Positions 42,455 through 50,964 of a DNA stretch of 64,000 nt are shown here, piece by piece. Location of the stretch: positions 4,935,001 through 4,999,000 of the forward strand of contig NZ_PPFB01000001.1 in assembly GCF_002899455.1 (NCBI RefSeq), read 5' to 3'. Position 1 is the stretch's first letter; each line of letters begins with the position of its first letter. A model generated the notes under the pieces. The model had not been told where the DNA came from. It ran no database searches and saw only the letters and a list, made by a program, of their open reading frames with translations. The translations under genes were made by a program, and so were the position numbers. Source of the DNA: Streptomyces sp. DH-12. Lineage in GTDB: Bacteria; Actinomycetota; Actinomycetes; Streptomycetales; Streptomycetaceae.

Positions 42455-43453
42455 GTGGACGGGCACCCGGAGAGCGGTGAGAACCTCGCCCGCGCGGCGC
42501 GGGCGGCGCTGGTGCGGGAGATCGAGGCGAGCGGCGCCTTCGAGGCGGATCCGGTGTGGCGGGAGGCGTTCGCCGCCGTGCCGCGCCATCTGTTCGTGCC
42601 GTACTACTACGTGGGCGTCGCCGGCGGGTACGAGCGCCGCTGGTGCGAGCACCCCGATCCGGCCGCGCGCGAGCGGTGGCTGCGCGGTGCGTACGAGGAC
42701 GCCCCGCTGGCGATCCGGATGCGCGACGGCGACCTGCTCTCCTCCAGCAGCCAGCCCTCCCTCATGGCGATGATGCTGGCCGGGCTGCGCGTCGGGGACG
42801 GCCACCGGGTGCTGGAGATCGGCACCGGCAGCGGGTACAACGCCGCCCTGCTCTGCCACCGGCTCGGCGACGACGGCCTGGTCACCACGGTCGACGTGGA
42901 CCCGGAGATCACCGAGGCGGCCCGCCGCCACCTCCAGGCCGCCGGACACCGTCCGGCCGTCGTCACCGGCGACGGGGCGCGCGGGGTTCCGGCACGCGCG
43001 CCCTACGACCGGATCATCGCCACCTGCGCGCTGCCGTCCGTGCCGCGCGCCTGGCTCGCCCAGTGCCGTCCCGGCGGGGTGGTCCTCGGCCCGTACGCCA
43101 CCGGGCTGATCGCACTGACCGTGCGCGACGCGGACCACGCCGAGGGAGGCTTCCTGCGCACGCCCGCCTACTTCGTGCCGCTGCGGGGCGCGGGCCCGCC
43201 CCCGCCGGAGCCGCCGGTCCCGGAGGGACTGCCGTCCGCGGCCCGCAGGAGCGACCTGTTCCGGTTCCTGCTGGAGCTGACCGCCGGGGTGCTCGGCCCG
43301 CGCGAGGCGTACGAGCTGTGGGAGCGCGAGGGCAGGCCGCAGCGTGAACGCTACGGCCTGACCGTCGACGCCGAGGGCGGCCGGGCCTGGCTGGACGACC
43401 CCGGCGGGAGGTACGTCTGGCCGTTGCCGGCGCTCAGCCCCGGCGGATGGTGA
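42455..43453 (+). CDS. PCMT-like protein-L-isoaspartate methyltransferase
   Basis: A 332-residue protein from a GTG start. The SAM-binding motif I is VLEIGTGSGYNAALL, and the upstream SSSSQPSLMAMML loop resembles the isoaspartyl-binding region of PCMT enzymes. It is about 100 residues longer than the classical repair enzyme, with a C-terminal extension after the Rossmann fold. That matches the actinomycete PCMT-like group, some members of which modify peptides. Repair of isoaspartate is the default guess. Its 3' end overlaps the FHA gene tail to tail by 20 bases. Confidence 0.8.
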   Translation: MDGHPESGENLARAARAALVREIEASGAFEADPVWREAFAAVPRHLFVPYYYVGVAGGYERRWCEHPDPAARERWLRGAYEDAPLAIRMRDGDLLSSSSQPSLMAMMLAGLRVGDGHRVLEIGTGSGYNAALLCHRLGDDGLVTTVDVDPEITEAARRHLQAAGHRPAVVTGDGARGVPARAPYDRIIATCALPSVPRAWLAQCRPGGVVLGPYATGLIALTVRDADHAEGGFLRTPAYFVPLRGAGPPPPEPPVPEGLPSAARRSDLFRFLLELTAGVLGPREAYELWEREGRPQRERYGLTVDAEGGRAWLDDPGGRYVWPLPALSPGGW

Positions 43454-44924
43454 TCGTCGTCCAGGCGCCCACGTGGACCCGGTCGCCGTCCTGCAGCGGG
43501 ACCGGGACGAACGGCTGGATCGGCTCCTCGGAGCCGTTGACCGTCGTGCCGTTCGTCGAGTTCTGGTCGACGACCGCCCAGCTGCCGTCCGGCTGCTGCA
43601 CCAGCACCGCGTGCTGGTGCGAGACGCCCGGGTCCTCCGGCGGGGTGGACAGATCGATGTCGGGGGTGTCGCCGGTGGAGTGCCGGCGGCGGCCGATGGT
43701 GATCTGGTTGCCGGTGAGCGTGCGCTGCTGCTCGGGCGAGTACGCGGGCAGGTTCAGGCCGGCGGCCTCGGGGCCGGAGCGCTGCATCATCGCCATGAAG
43801 TACTCGCGGTCCGGGCCGATGGTGGCGGTCCAGGTGACCGGGCCCTGCTGCTGCCGCGGCTGCTGCGGGAAGCCGCCGGGGCCGGGCGGGGCCTGGGTGC
43901 CGCCGGGCTGCGGGTAGCCGTAACCGCCGTGCCCGCCGGGGCCGTGCGGACCGCCAGGGCCGCCGGGACCACCGGGGCCACCCTGGCCGCCGGCCGGCGG
44001 GGGGATCATCCAGTCGTCCTCACCGCCGCCGTAGGACGGGCCGCCGCCCTGCGGCGGGCGGCCGGTCTCCTGCGGCGGGCGGCCGGTCTCCTGCGGGAAA
44101 CCGGGAGGGGCCGGGGGACCGGAGCGGAACGCCTGCGGGGCACCGGGGCCGTGCGGACCACCAGGGCCGCCGGGGCCGCCCGGGTTGCCGTGACCGCCGG
44201 GACCGCCCGGGTTGCCGTGGCCGCCGGGACCGCCCGGGTTGCCGTGGCCGCCGGGGCCGGGCGGGGGCGGGACCGGGCGCGAGGGCTCGCCGCCGAAGCC
44301 GGGCGGGCCCGGCGGGATCGGCTCGGCGGGCCGGTTCACCTGCGAGGGACGCGAACCCTGGTAGTCGAACCCGTCACGGCCGCCGTACGACGGACCGGGC
44401 TGCTGCTGCCCGTAGGGGCCACCAGGGCCACCGGGGCCACCGGGGCCACCGGGGCCACCGGGGCCGCCAGGACCACCGGGGCCGGTGTGACCGCCGGGAC
44501 CACCGTGGCCGCCAGGGCCGGGGGCCGGCGGGCGAGGGGCGGCCGGGGTGTACGAGGTCGCCGTGTTGGTGAGGAAGTTCCACCGGCACTCCTCGCAGAA
44601 CGGCGCTCCGCCCTCACGCGGCGTGCGGCACTGCGGGCACAGCTCCGGCTGCGTGCCGGGGCCGCCCGGGCCACCCGGACTCCCGTAGCCGCCGCCGGGA
44701 CCCCCCGGACCGCCGCCCGGGCCGCCGAAGCCGCCACCGGGACCGCCCTGGCCGCCGGGACCGCCCTGGCCTCCGGGGCCGCCGGGAGGCGGGAAGCCGT
44801 AGCCGCCGCCACCGGGCGCCGGCGGCGGGGGAGGAGGTGGAGGCACGGCACCCGCCATGCGGTGACCGCACACCTCGCACCAGTCGTCGGAACCCGACTG
44901 GTGTCCGTTCGGGCAGGTCGGCAT
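43434..44924 (-). CDS. zinc-ribbon, Gly-rich FHA-domain protein
   Basis: A 496-residue cytoplasmic adaptor. The N-terminal zinc ribbon is CPNGHQSGSDDWCEVCGH, and a second ribbon near 97-118 is LCPQCRTPREGGAPFCEEC. About 270 residues of collagen-like G-P-G-G repeats and Pro-rich linkers follow. The C-terminal FHA domain has IGRRRHS, VSHQHAV and NSTNGT as its phosphothreonine-binding motifs. It lies downstream of a PknG-type kinase, a PP2C phosphatase and a VWA protein on the same strand, so it is a likely reader of their phosphorylation. It is not a GarA/OdhI orthologue by length. Confidence 0.85.
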   Translation of the reverse strand: MPTCPNGHQSGSDDWCEVCGHRMAGAVPPPPPPPPAPGGGGYGFPPPGGPGGQGGPGGQGGPGGGFGGPGGGPGGPGGGYGSPGGPGGPGTQPELCPQCRTPREGGAPFCEECRWNFLTNTATSYTPAAPRPPAPGPGGHGGPGGHTGPGGPGGPGGPGGPGGPGGPGGPYGQQQPGPSYGGRDGFDYQGSRPSQVNRPAEPIPPGPPGFGGEPSRPVPPPPGPGGHGNPGGPGGHGNPGGPGGHGNPGGPGGPGGPHGPGAPQAFRSGPPAPPGFPQETGRPPQETGRPPQGGGPSYGGGEDDWMIPPPAGGQGGPGGPGGPGGPHGPGGHGGYGYPQPGGTQAPPGPGGFPQQPRQQQGPVTWTATIGPDREYFMAMMQRSGPEAAGLNLPAYSPEQQRTLTGNQITIGRRRHSTGDTPDIDLSTPPEDPGVSHQHAVLVQQPDGSWAVVDQNSTNGTTVNGSEEPIQPFVPVPLQDGDRVHVGAWTTITIRRG

Positions 44925-45007
44925 GTCGGCGCTTCCCCCTCTCCTTTTCCGGTCGCTTCCGACCGGGTTTCTCCAACCCCTGAGGGTCGGGCTCGTTTAC
45001 TTGCAGA

Positions 45008-46390
45008 TCATTTCTTTACACGAACAGTCTTGGTCGACCGTGTCTCGAGTGTCATCTCGTCGGCCTCCTCGACCTTCGCCTTCAGTCGCACAGTACCGGT
45101 CGCGGCGTCCACGACGTCCACCACCTTCGAAAGCAGTTTCGCAGTATCCGCGTTGCCGGACGCACTCGCGAGCTGAACGGCACGGCCCAGTTTGGCCGTT
45201 GCCCCGTCCCTGTCTCCCGCTTTGCGCAGATCCATCCCTTCCTGGATGACTTCCGCCAGTTCGGCCTGGCCCGTGTAGTGGGCGACCTGGGGGTTGATCG
45301 ACGTCGACGCGGCCAGGTCGTCCGTCCACACGGCGCGCACGAGGCCCTGCGCGCCGAGGTTCTGCACGCCGCCTCCCCCGCTCCCGGCTGCGCTCGAGCG
45401 GGAGGCGCCCCCAGGGCGCGGGATCACCAGCGAGACGCGGGCCGCCAGCATCTCCTGGCCCACGGCGGCGGGCGGTACCGCCACGCAGAGGTGGTAGTCA
45501 CGGGACTCGTCACCCCAGGAACCGAGCGGGTAGTCGCCCGCGCGGGGGCCCGCCTCGGTGCGTCTCCCGGTCAGCTCCTCCACCGTCGGCGCGACCTGCT
45601 TGACGAACGTCACGGTGGCGCCGGCCGGGGTCCACAGACGCAGCCAGACGTCCGCGACCTCCTTGCCCATCGCCGCCTCCATCATCCGCGTGAAGTCGGC
45701 GGCGAGACCGGCCGGGTCGGCGACGATGTCGGCGGTGCCGAGGAGGGCCGAGGCGATGCCTGTGACTTCTTTCACTTCCCAGTCGGTGCCCACGCCGCGG
45801 GCGTCACAGGTGAACCGTCCCGCGCAGGCGTCCAGGGCCGCCTGCAGCTCCTCCGGCGACTCGTGCTCGTTGCGGCCGTCGGTGAGCAGGATGCCGTGCC
45901 GGATCGCCACGTCCGCCGACGCCAGCAGCCGGTCGGCGCGCCGCAGCCACGTCCCGATCGCCGTGCCGCCGCCCGCGCTCAGCTTCCGCAGCGCCTGCTT
46001 GGCCTGCTCCCGGCTCTCCGGACCGGCCACCGCGAGCCGGCCGTCGCCCGGGAACACCTCGCGCGCCAGGTGGGTGCCGCCGACGACCGCGAAGCGCATG
46101 CCGTCGCGCAGGGTGTCGATCGCCGCGGCTGTGGCGTCCCGCGCGTTGCGCATCTTGGTCGGCGGGTAGTCCATCGAGCCCGAGCAGTCGACCATCAGGA
46201 CCACCGCCGCCGACGGGCCCTCACCCGGCGCGTACAGGTGCGGCGCCGTCACCGCGCTGCCGACGGTGCCGCCACCGGTCGCGGTGACCGTCACCACCGC
46301 GTTGACCTCGCGGCCCCCCTCCGGCAGGTACTCGTTCTGGTACACGTCCACCGAGAACTGCGGCACGTTCGATTTCGAGAATCTGGCCAT
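45008..46390 (-). CDS. von Willebrand factor A domain protein
   Basis: A 460-residue protein with one VWA domain. The MIDAS motif is VDCSGSM, with a distal Thr/Asp in GTAIGTWLRRAD and LTDGRNEHES. C-terminal beta-rich and helical regions follow, including DLRKAGDRDGATAKLGRAVQ, a TPR-like helix pair. No signal peptide is present, so it is cytoplasmic. Within the linker around residue 330 a Gly/Ser-rich stretch is encoded by a palindromic sequence. It sits between the phosphatase and FHA genes. TerY-like scaffold proteins are distant relatives; the partner is unknown. Confidence 0.83.
   Translation of the reverse strand: MARFSKSNVPQFSVDVYQNEYLPEGGREVNAVVTVTATGGGTVGSAVTAPHLYAPGEGPSAAVVLMVDCSGSMDYPPTKMRNARDATAAAIDTLRDGMRFAVVGGTHLAREVFPGDGRLAVAGPESREQAKQALRKLSAGGGTAIGTWLRRADRLLASADVAIRHGILLTDGRNEHESPEELQAALDACAGRFTCDARGVGTDWEVKEVTGIASALLGTADIVADPAGLAADFTRMMEAAMGKEVADVWLRLWTPAGATVTFVKQVAPTVEELTGRRTEAGPRAGDYPLGSWGDESRDYHLCVAVPPAAVGQEMLAARVSLVIPRPGGASRSSAAGSGGGGVQNLGAQGLVRAVWTDDLAASTSINPQVAHYTGQAELAEVIQEGMDLRKAGDRDGATAKLGRAVQLASASGNADTAKLLSKVVDVVDAATGTVRLKAKVEEADEMTLETRSTKTVRVKK
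45370..45417. repeat. palindromic element inside the VWA reading frame
   Basis: GCCTCCCCCGCTC and GAGCGGGAGGC flank CCGGCTGCGCT. This is the kind of CTCGAGCG-cored palindrome that recurs in Streptomyces genomes. It encodes an in-frame Gly/Ser/Arg-rich insert (SRSSAAGSGGGG), absent in style from the rest of the protein. Confidence 0.6.
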
Positions 46391-46550
46391 GCCTGGTCGC
46401 TCCCCCTCCGGTGCCCCGACGGCGCGGGGCGACGACGTCCTCACGGACCGGTCCCCTCCGGTCCGTTGAAGCTTCCCCGTACGAGGCTCCCCGTACGCGG
46501 CACGCGCATGCGGCGGGCGGATGCGGGCGCTCGGCGCGCGGTTCGCGGCC

Positions 46551-48305
46551 TCAGGCCGATCCTGCCCCCTGGGGGACGGCCGGGAACGGCACCAGCGCCA
46601 CTGTTACGTTGTCGTGGCCCCCGCCGTCGAGGGCGTGACCGACCAGGACGCGGGCGGCGTGCAGGGGACGCGCGGCGGCGTCGGCGGGCACCACCTCGGC
46701 CATCTCGTCCGCGGACTCGGCGTAGTTCCACAGGCCGTCCGTGCAGACCACGACCACACCGGGGCGGTCCGGCTTGAACGCCGCGGTGTGCGGCTCCAGT
46801 TCGTACGCGTCCGCGCCGAGCCAGCCGGTGATCGCGTGCGCGCGGTGGTCGGCGTACGCCTCGGCCTCGCCCATCAGCCCCGCGGCGACCATCTGCGCGG
46901 CCCACGAGTCGTCCTCGGTCAGCCGCGCCGCCGGGCCGGAACGGTCCACCGGGACCCAGTACACCCGGCTGTCGCCGACCCAGCCGACGACCAGCAGACC
47001 CGCGGTCACCACCGCGCCGACGATCGTGCAGGCGGGCGCGTTCTGCTGCGGGGCGTGCTCGCGGGCCTCCGCGGGCTGCTCACCGGCCAGCGCGTCGACC
47101 GCCTCGGAGGCGGCGAGGATCGCGTCGTGCATCGCCTGCTGCGGGTGGGTGCCGCGCGGCAGGGCGTCCAGCAGGGACGCGTTCGCCGCGCGGGAGGCGG
47201 CGAGTGACGCCTCGTCGGGACGCGTCGCCGAGGAGACGCCGTCGCAGACGACCGCCACGGACACCGGGGAGCCGTCGGGCAGCGTGGTCGTGCCGACGGC
47301 GAAGGCGTCCTCGTTGCGGTGATGCCGCAGGCCGCGGTCGCTGACCGCGGCCACGGGGCCGCATTCCTGTTCCATGTGGTCCCGTTCGCGTGGTTGTGCG
47401 TGGCCGCAGTTCTCGCAGTAGCCGTCGTCGTCCACCCGGCCGGCCCGGCACGCCACACACACGGCGGGCGCCTCGACCGCCACGCGCGGATCGGGCGCCT
47501 GCAGGGGGTATTCGTCCGGTTGGGCCGGTTGGGCCGGTTGGGCCGGTTGGGCCGGTTGGGCCGGTTGCTGGGCCGGTTGACGGGCGGGTGCCGCGAGGTC
47601 CGTCCCGTCCGTCACGGAAGCCCCGCCGTCGGCCGCCTCCGCCTGGGCCCGCCGGTCGAGCCGGACACCGGGGGAGGGGGCACCGGTCGCGGGCACGCCC
47701 GGGACCGCGGCGTGCGGACCGGTTCCCGCACGGTGCGGGTCAGGTGCCGTCGGGTGCGCGGGATCGCCTGCCGTCGGTGCGCCCGCGGGCGCGGCGTGCG
47801 GACCGGTCCCCGCCGGGTACGGGCCGGCGGTCGGCGCGTACGGGCCGGCAGCCGCCGGGTTCGCGGCTGCGTCCGCCGTCGGGGTGCCGGGTGTCGATGT
47901 CCCCGGGGGCGCGGCGTGCGGACCGGGCGCGGCAGGGCTCGCGCCGGGCGTCGGTGCGCCCGGGGCCGCGTGCGGGCCGGACGGCCCCCGGTACGCGGGC
48001 GCGTCCGCCGTCGGGGCGCCGCCGCCCGGCGCCGGGCCTCGGACCTCGGAGGGACGGGGGGACGGGGGGACCGTGCCCGGGGTGGGGGCGGGCCAGGTGG
48101 GCGGAGCGGGCGGGGGCGGCGGGACGGGGCGCGCCGACTGTGGCGGCACCGCGCCGTTCATGGCGATCGTCGGTTCGTCCACCGGCCGCGCCGGGACGGC
48201 CGACAGGTCGTATCCGCACGCGCCGCAGAAACGATCACCCGACTCGAGGGGCTCCTCGCAGCTCGGGCATTTCGACAACGCGGCCTGCTGGGGCATCTGC
48301 GACAT
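46551..48305 (-). CDS. PP2C-family Ser/Thr phosphatase with zinc ribbons
   Basis: A 584-residue protein. The N-terminal zinc ribbon is CPSCEEPLESGDRFCGACG. About 220 residues of Pro/Ala-rich linker follow, including tandem P-A-Q triplets. A second ribbon is CVACRAGRVDDDGYCENCGH, and the C-terminal PP2C domain has metal-binding motifs RNEDAF, VCDGVSS, GDSR, CTDGLWN and GGHDNVT. It should remove phosphate added by the adjacent PknG-type kinase. The ATG lies three bases after the kinase stop; a TTG directly before it is possible. Confidence 0.9.
   Translation of the reverse strand: MSQMPQQAALSKCPSCEEPLESGDRFCGACGYDLSAVPARPVDEPTIAMNGAVPPQSARPVPPPPPAPPTWPAPTPGTVPPSPRPSEVRGPAPGGGAPTADAPAYRGPSGPHAAPGAPTPGASPAAPGPHAAPPGTSTPGTPTADAAANPAAAGPYAPTAGPYPAGTGPHAAPAGAPTAGDPAHPTAPDPHRAGTGPHAAVPGVPATGAPSPGVRLDRRAQAEAADGGASVTDGTDLAAPARQPAQQPAQPAQPAQPAQPAQPDEYPLQAPDPRVAVEAPAVCVACRAGRVDDDGYCENCGHAQPRERDHMEQECGPVAAVSDRGLRHHRNEDAFAVGTTTLPDGSPVSVAVVCDGVSSATRPDEASLAASRAANASLLDALPRGTHPQQAMHDAILAASEAVDALAGEQPAEAREHAPQQNAPACTIVGAVVTAGLLVVGWVGDSRVYWVPVDRSGPAARLTEDDSWAAQMVAAGLMGEAEAYADHRAHAITGWLGADAYELEPHTAAFKPDRPGVVVVCTDGLWNYAESADEMAEVVPADAAARPLHAARVLVGHALDGGGHDNVTVALVPFPAVPQGAGSA
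47516..47580. repeat. 9-bp tandem repeat encoding P-A-Q units
   Basis: CCGGTTGGG is repeated five times without change, then once with a CTG insertion and once in part. Read on the minus strand it encodes Pro-Ala-Gln triplets in the phosphatase linker. The length is likely to vary between strains without breaking the frame. Confidence 0.9.
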
Positions 48306-48308
48306 CAA

Positions 48309-50939
48309 CTACACCCACGTCCGGGGGCGGTAACGATTGGCACGTTCCACCAGGTCGATCCTCTCCTCGCCGCTGCGCGCCAGCCGGGCCAGCGTGCGGT
48401 ACGAGCGCTCCAGGCCGAAGCGCAGGCCACGCTCGTCCAGGCCGCTGCCGAGCAGCGTCCGCCCCCCGGCGGCGGGAGGAGCGGAACCCTGGCCCCCGGA
48501 GAGTACCCAGTCCAGTCCGCAACCGAGGACCTCCGCCGTCAACAGCTCGCGGCGCGCCGGATCCAGACCGTACGACTCCAGGGCCTCGACCTGTCCGGCG
48601 GCGGCGGTCAGGTCGTCCAGGAACGGCGTGTCGGCGGCGGTGGCCGTGCGCCCCCGCAGCCGCGCCCGGACCGCCGCCACGCGGGCGGCGGTGTAGTGGA
48701 TGGAGGACTCCGGCACCGACTCCAGCGTCCGTACGGCGCCGTGCCGGTCGCCGGCCGCCAGCCGCACCCGGGCCAGCCCGAACGCGGCGCTGACGTGGCT
48801 CGGGTCGGTGACCCACACCAGGCGGTAGTACTCGGCCGCGTTGTCCAGTTGGCCCAGCACCTCCGCGCACAGGCCCAGCGCCAGCTTCGGCGCGATCTCA
48901 CCGGGGAAGGCGTCGTAGATCGCGTCGAAGGCGAGCGCCGCGCCCTCGTGGTCGCCGGTGACGAGCGCGGCCACGCCCCGGTACCAGACCACCCGCCAGT
49001 CGTCGGGGTCCTCGGCCTCCAGCGCGCCCAGCGCCTCCAGCGCGGTCGCCCACTCGCCCGTCTCCAGCCGGGCCCGCACCCCGCGCAGCCGTGTCTCGGT
49101 CGACGGGTCGGGCGCGGCGGCCAGCGCGTGGATCAGTTCGGCGGGCGCGGACGCCAGCAGACCGGCGAGGAAACCGGCGTCGGGGTCGGTCGGCTGGACG
49201 TGCGGGACGGGCAGCGCGAGGGCGGCCGCGGGGCAGTCCACGGGCCGGACGAGGGAGGCGGGGGCGCCGGGCGCGTGGGGCGCGGGAGCGAGGGCCGCCG
49301 GGGTCTGCGCGCCGGACACCAGGGCGGACGCGCCCCTGCGGGTGAGGGTCCGGGGACGCCGGGCGCCCAGCCGGGACACGTCACCGTCCGGTTCAGGGAA
49401 CAACTCCGTGTCCGTCACCCGCGGTTCCGGCCCGAACAAGGTGGACAGCGCCGGGCACGCCTGCCCCGACCGGAGCGAGACGACCTCCCGCAGCACCCCC
49501 GTCAGCTGTTCGGCCATCTCCTGCGCGGAGGCGAACCGGCGCGCCGGGTCCGGGTCCGTGGCACGCACCAGCAGCCGGTAGAAGGACTCGTACCGCCGGA
49601 ACACCTCGATGGTGTCCGGGTCGGGCAGACAGTCCGCGTAGACGTTGGTGCAGCCCTGGAAGTCGAAGGTGAGGACGGCCAGCGTGCGGGCGACCGTGTA
49701 CAGGTCGGACGCCACCGACGGGCCGGCCTCGGCGACCTCCGGCGCCTGGTAGCCGACCGTGCCGTAGATGGCCGACTCGTCGTCGTCCATGCGGCGCACC
49801 GCACCCATGTCGATCAGCTTCAGCTGGTCCTCGGTCTGGAGGGCGTTGTCGACCTTGAAGTCGCAGTACAGCAGGTTGCGGCTGTGCAGATGCCCGAGCG
49901 CCTCCAGTGCCTCGATGCCGTACGCGCACGCCTGCTCCACCGGCAGCGGGTCGCGCCGGCCCTCCGGTGTGCGGCGGGCGTTGGCGATCTCCTTCAGCGA
50001 CTTGCCGCCGACGTACTCCATGACGATGTAGCCGTCGAGGGAGCCGGTGCGCTGGTCCAGGTGCTCGACGAAGTTGTAGATCCGCACGATGTTGGCGTGC
50101 TCGATCTCCGCGAGGAAGCGGCGCTCCGAGATGGCCGCCGCCATCGCGTCCTGGTCGCCCGTGTCGAGCAGGCCCTTGAGGACCACCCAGCGGTCGGACA
50201 CGGCCCGGTCCACGGCCAGGTAGATCCAGCCGAGCCCGCCGTGCGCCAGACAGCCCGCCACCTCGTACTGGCCGTGCACCACGTCTCCGGGGCGCAGCTT
50301 CGGCACGAACGAGTACGGGTGGCCGCACTTGGTGCAGAAGCCCTCCGTGCGGCCCGGCCGGCCACCGCGGGCCCGGCCCACCGGCGCCCCGCAGTCCGAC
50401 CGCGAGCAGAACCGCTTCCGCTCCGGCACCTCCGGGGCGTCCAGCACCATCCGCCGCGGATCGGGCCGCGGGATCGGCGGCACCTGCACCAGCCCCGCGC
50501 CGAGCCGGCCCCGGCCCGAACCGCCCGCGCCCGGGCCGGAGCTGCGCACCGACACCGAACGGCCCGCCGCCGTCCGGCCCGACGGCGAACGGGACAGGCG
50601 CCCGGACACCGAGCGGCGCGACTTCGACGACCGGGACGACCGGGACGACGCAGGGGAACTGCGGCCGCCGCGTCCGCTCCGGTTGCCGCCCGCGCGTGCG
50701 CTGCCCGAACGTGCGCCGGCCGAGCCGTGCGCGTCGTGGCCGCCCGCCGTGATGCCCGTCGGGGGCGACACCACCAGACCCTTCGGCGACACCACGGGCG
50801 CCAGACCGCACGTGTCGCAGTACAGCTCGCCCCCGCCGACGTCGTCGTACGCGCCGTCGCACTCGGGGCGCTGACAGGCGGACCGCTCCCGCGGGGGCGC
50901 CGCGGACGCCGCGGACTCCTGGTTCTCCGGTTCGCTCAT
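48309..50939 (-). CDS. pknG: PknG-type serine/threonine protein kinase with TPR domain
   Basis: An 876-residue soluble kinase. Two zinc-binding Cys sets precede the kinase fold (Cys22, 27, 41, 44 and Cys178, 183, 202, 205), the position of the rubredoxin motif of mycobacterial PknG. A basic Ser/Arg-rich linker separates them. Kinase residues are Lys255, the catalytic loop YCDFKVDN (Asp360) and DMG (Asp377), with APE at 400-402. TPR-like helices fill the C-terminal third (about 600-800). GlnH- and GlnX-like genes upstream make the PknG assignment strong. GGAGG precedes the ATG. In relatives PknG controls glutamate metabolism. Confidence 0.92.
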   Translation of the reverse strand: MSEPENQESAASAAPPRERSACQRPECDGAYDDVGGGELYCDTCGLAPVVSPKGLVVSPPTGITAGGHDAHGSAGARSGSARAGGNRSGRGGRSSPASSRSSRSSKSRRSVSGRLSRSPSGRTAAGRSVSVRSSGPGAGGSGRGRLGAGLVQVPPIPRPDPRRMVLDAPEVPERKRFCSRSDCGAPVGRARGGRPGRTEGFCTKCGHPYSFVPKLRPGDVVHGQYEVAGCLAHGGLGWIYLAVDRAVSDRWVVLKGLLDTGDQDAMAAAISERRFLAEIEHANIVRIYNFVEHLDQRTGSLDGYIVMEYVGGKSLKEIANARRTPEGRRDPLPVEQACAYGIEALEALGHLHSRNLLYCDFKVDNALQTEDQLKLIDMGAVRRMDDDESAIYGTVGYQAPEVAEAGPSVASDLYTVARTLAVLTFDFQGCTNVYADCLPDPDTIEVFRRYESFYRLLVRATDPDPARRFASAQEMAEQLTGVLREVVSLRSGQACPALSTLFGPEPRVTDTELFPEPDGDVSRLGARRPRTLTRRGASALVSGAQTPAALAPAPHAPGAPASLVRPVDCPAAALALPVPHVQPTDPDAGFLAGLLASAPAELIHALAAAPDPSTETRLRGVRARLETGEWATALEALGALEAEDPDDWRVVWYRGVAALVTGDHEGAALAFDAIYDAFPGEIAPKLALGLCAEVLGQLDNAAEYYRLVWVTDPSHVSAAFGLARVRLAAGDRHGAVRTLESVPESSIHYTAARVAAVRARLRGRTATAADTPFLDDLTAAAGQVEALESYGLDPARRELLTAEVLGCGLDWVLSGGQGSAPPAAGGRTLLGSGLDERGLRFGLERSYRTLARLARSGEERIDLVERANRYRPRTWV

Positions 50940-50964
50940 GCTCCGGCCGCCTCCCCCTCGTCCC

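Noticed and set aside
43434..44924. FHA protein as the GarA/OdhI orthologue
   Set aside because: GarA/OdhI are short with an N-terminal phospho-threonine motif. This protein is about 500 residues with zinc ribbons and Gly-rich repeats, so only the FHA fold is shared.
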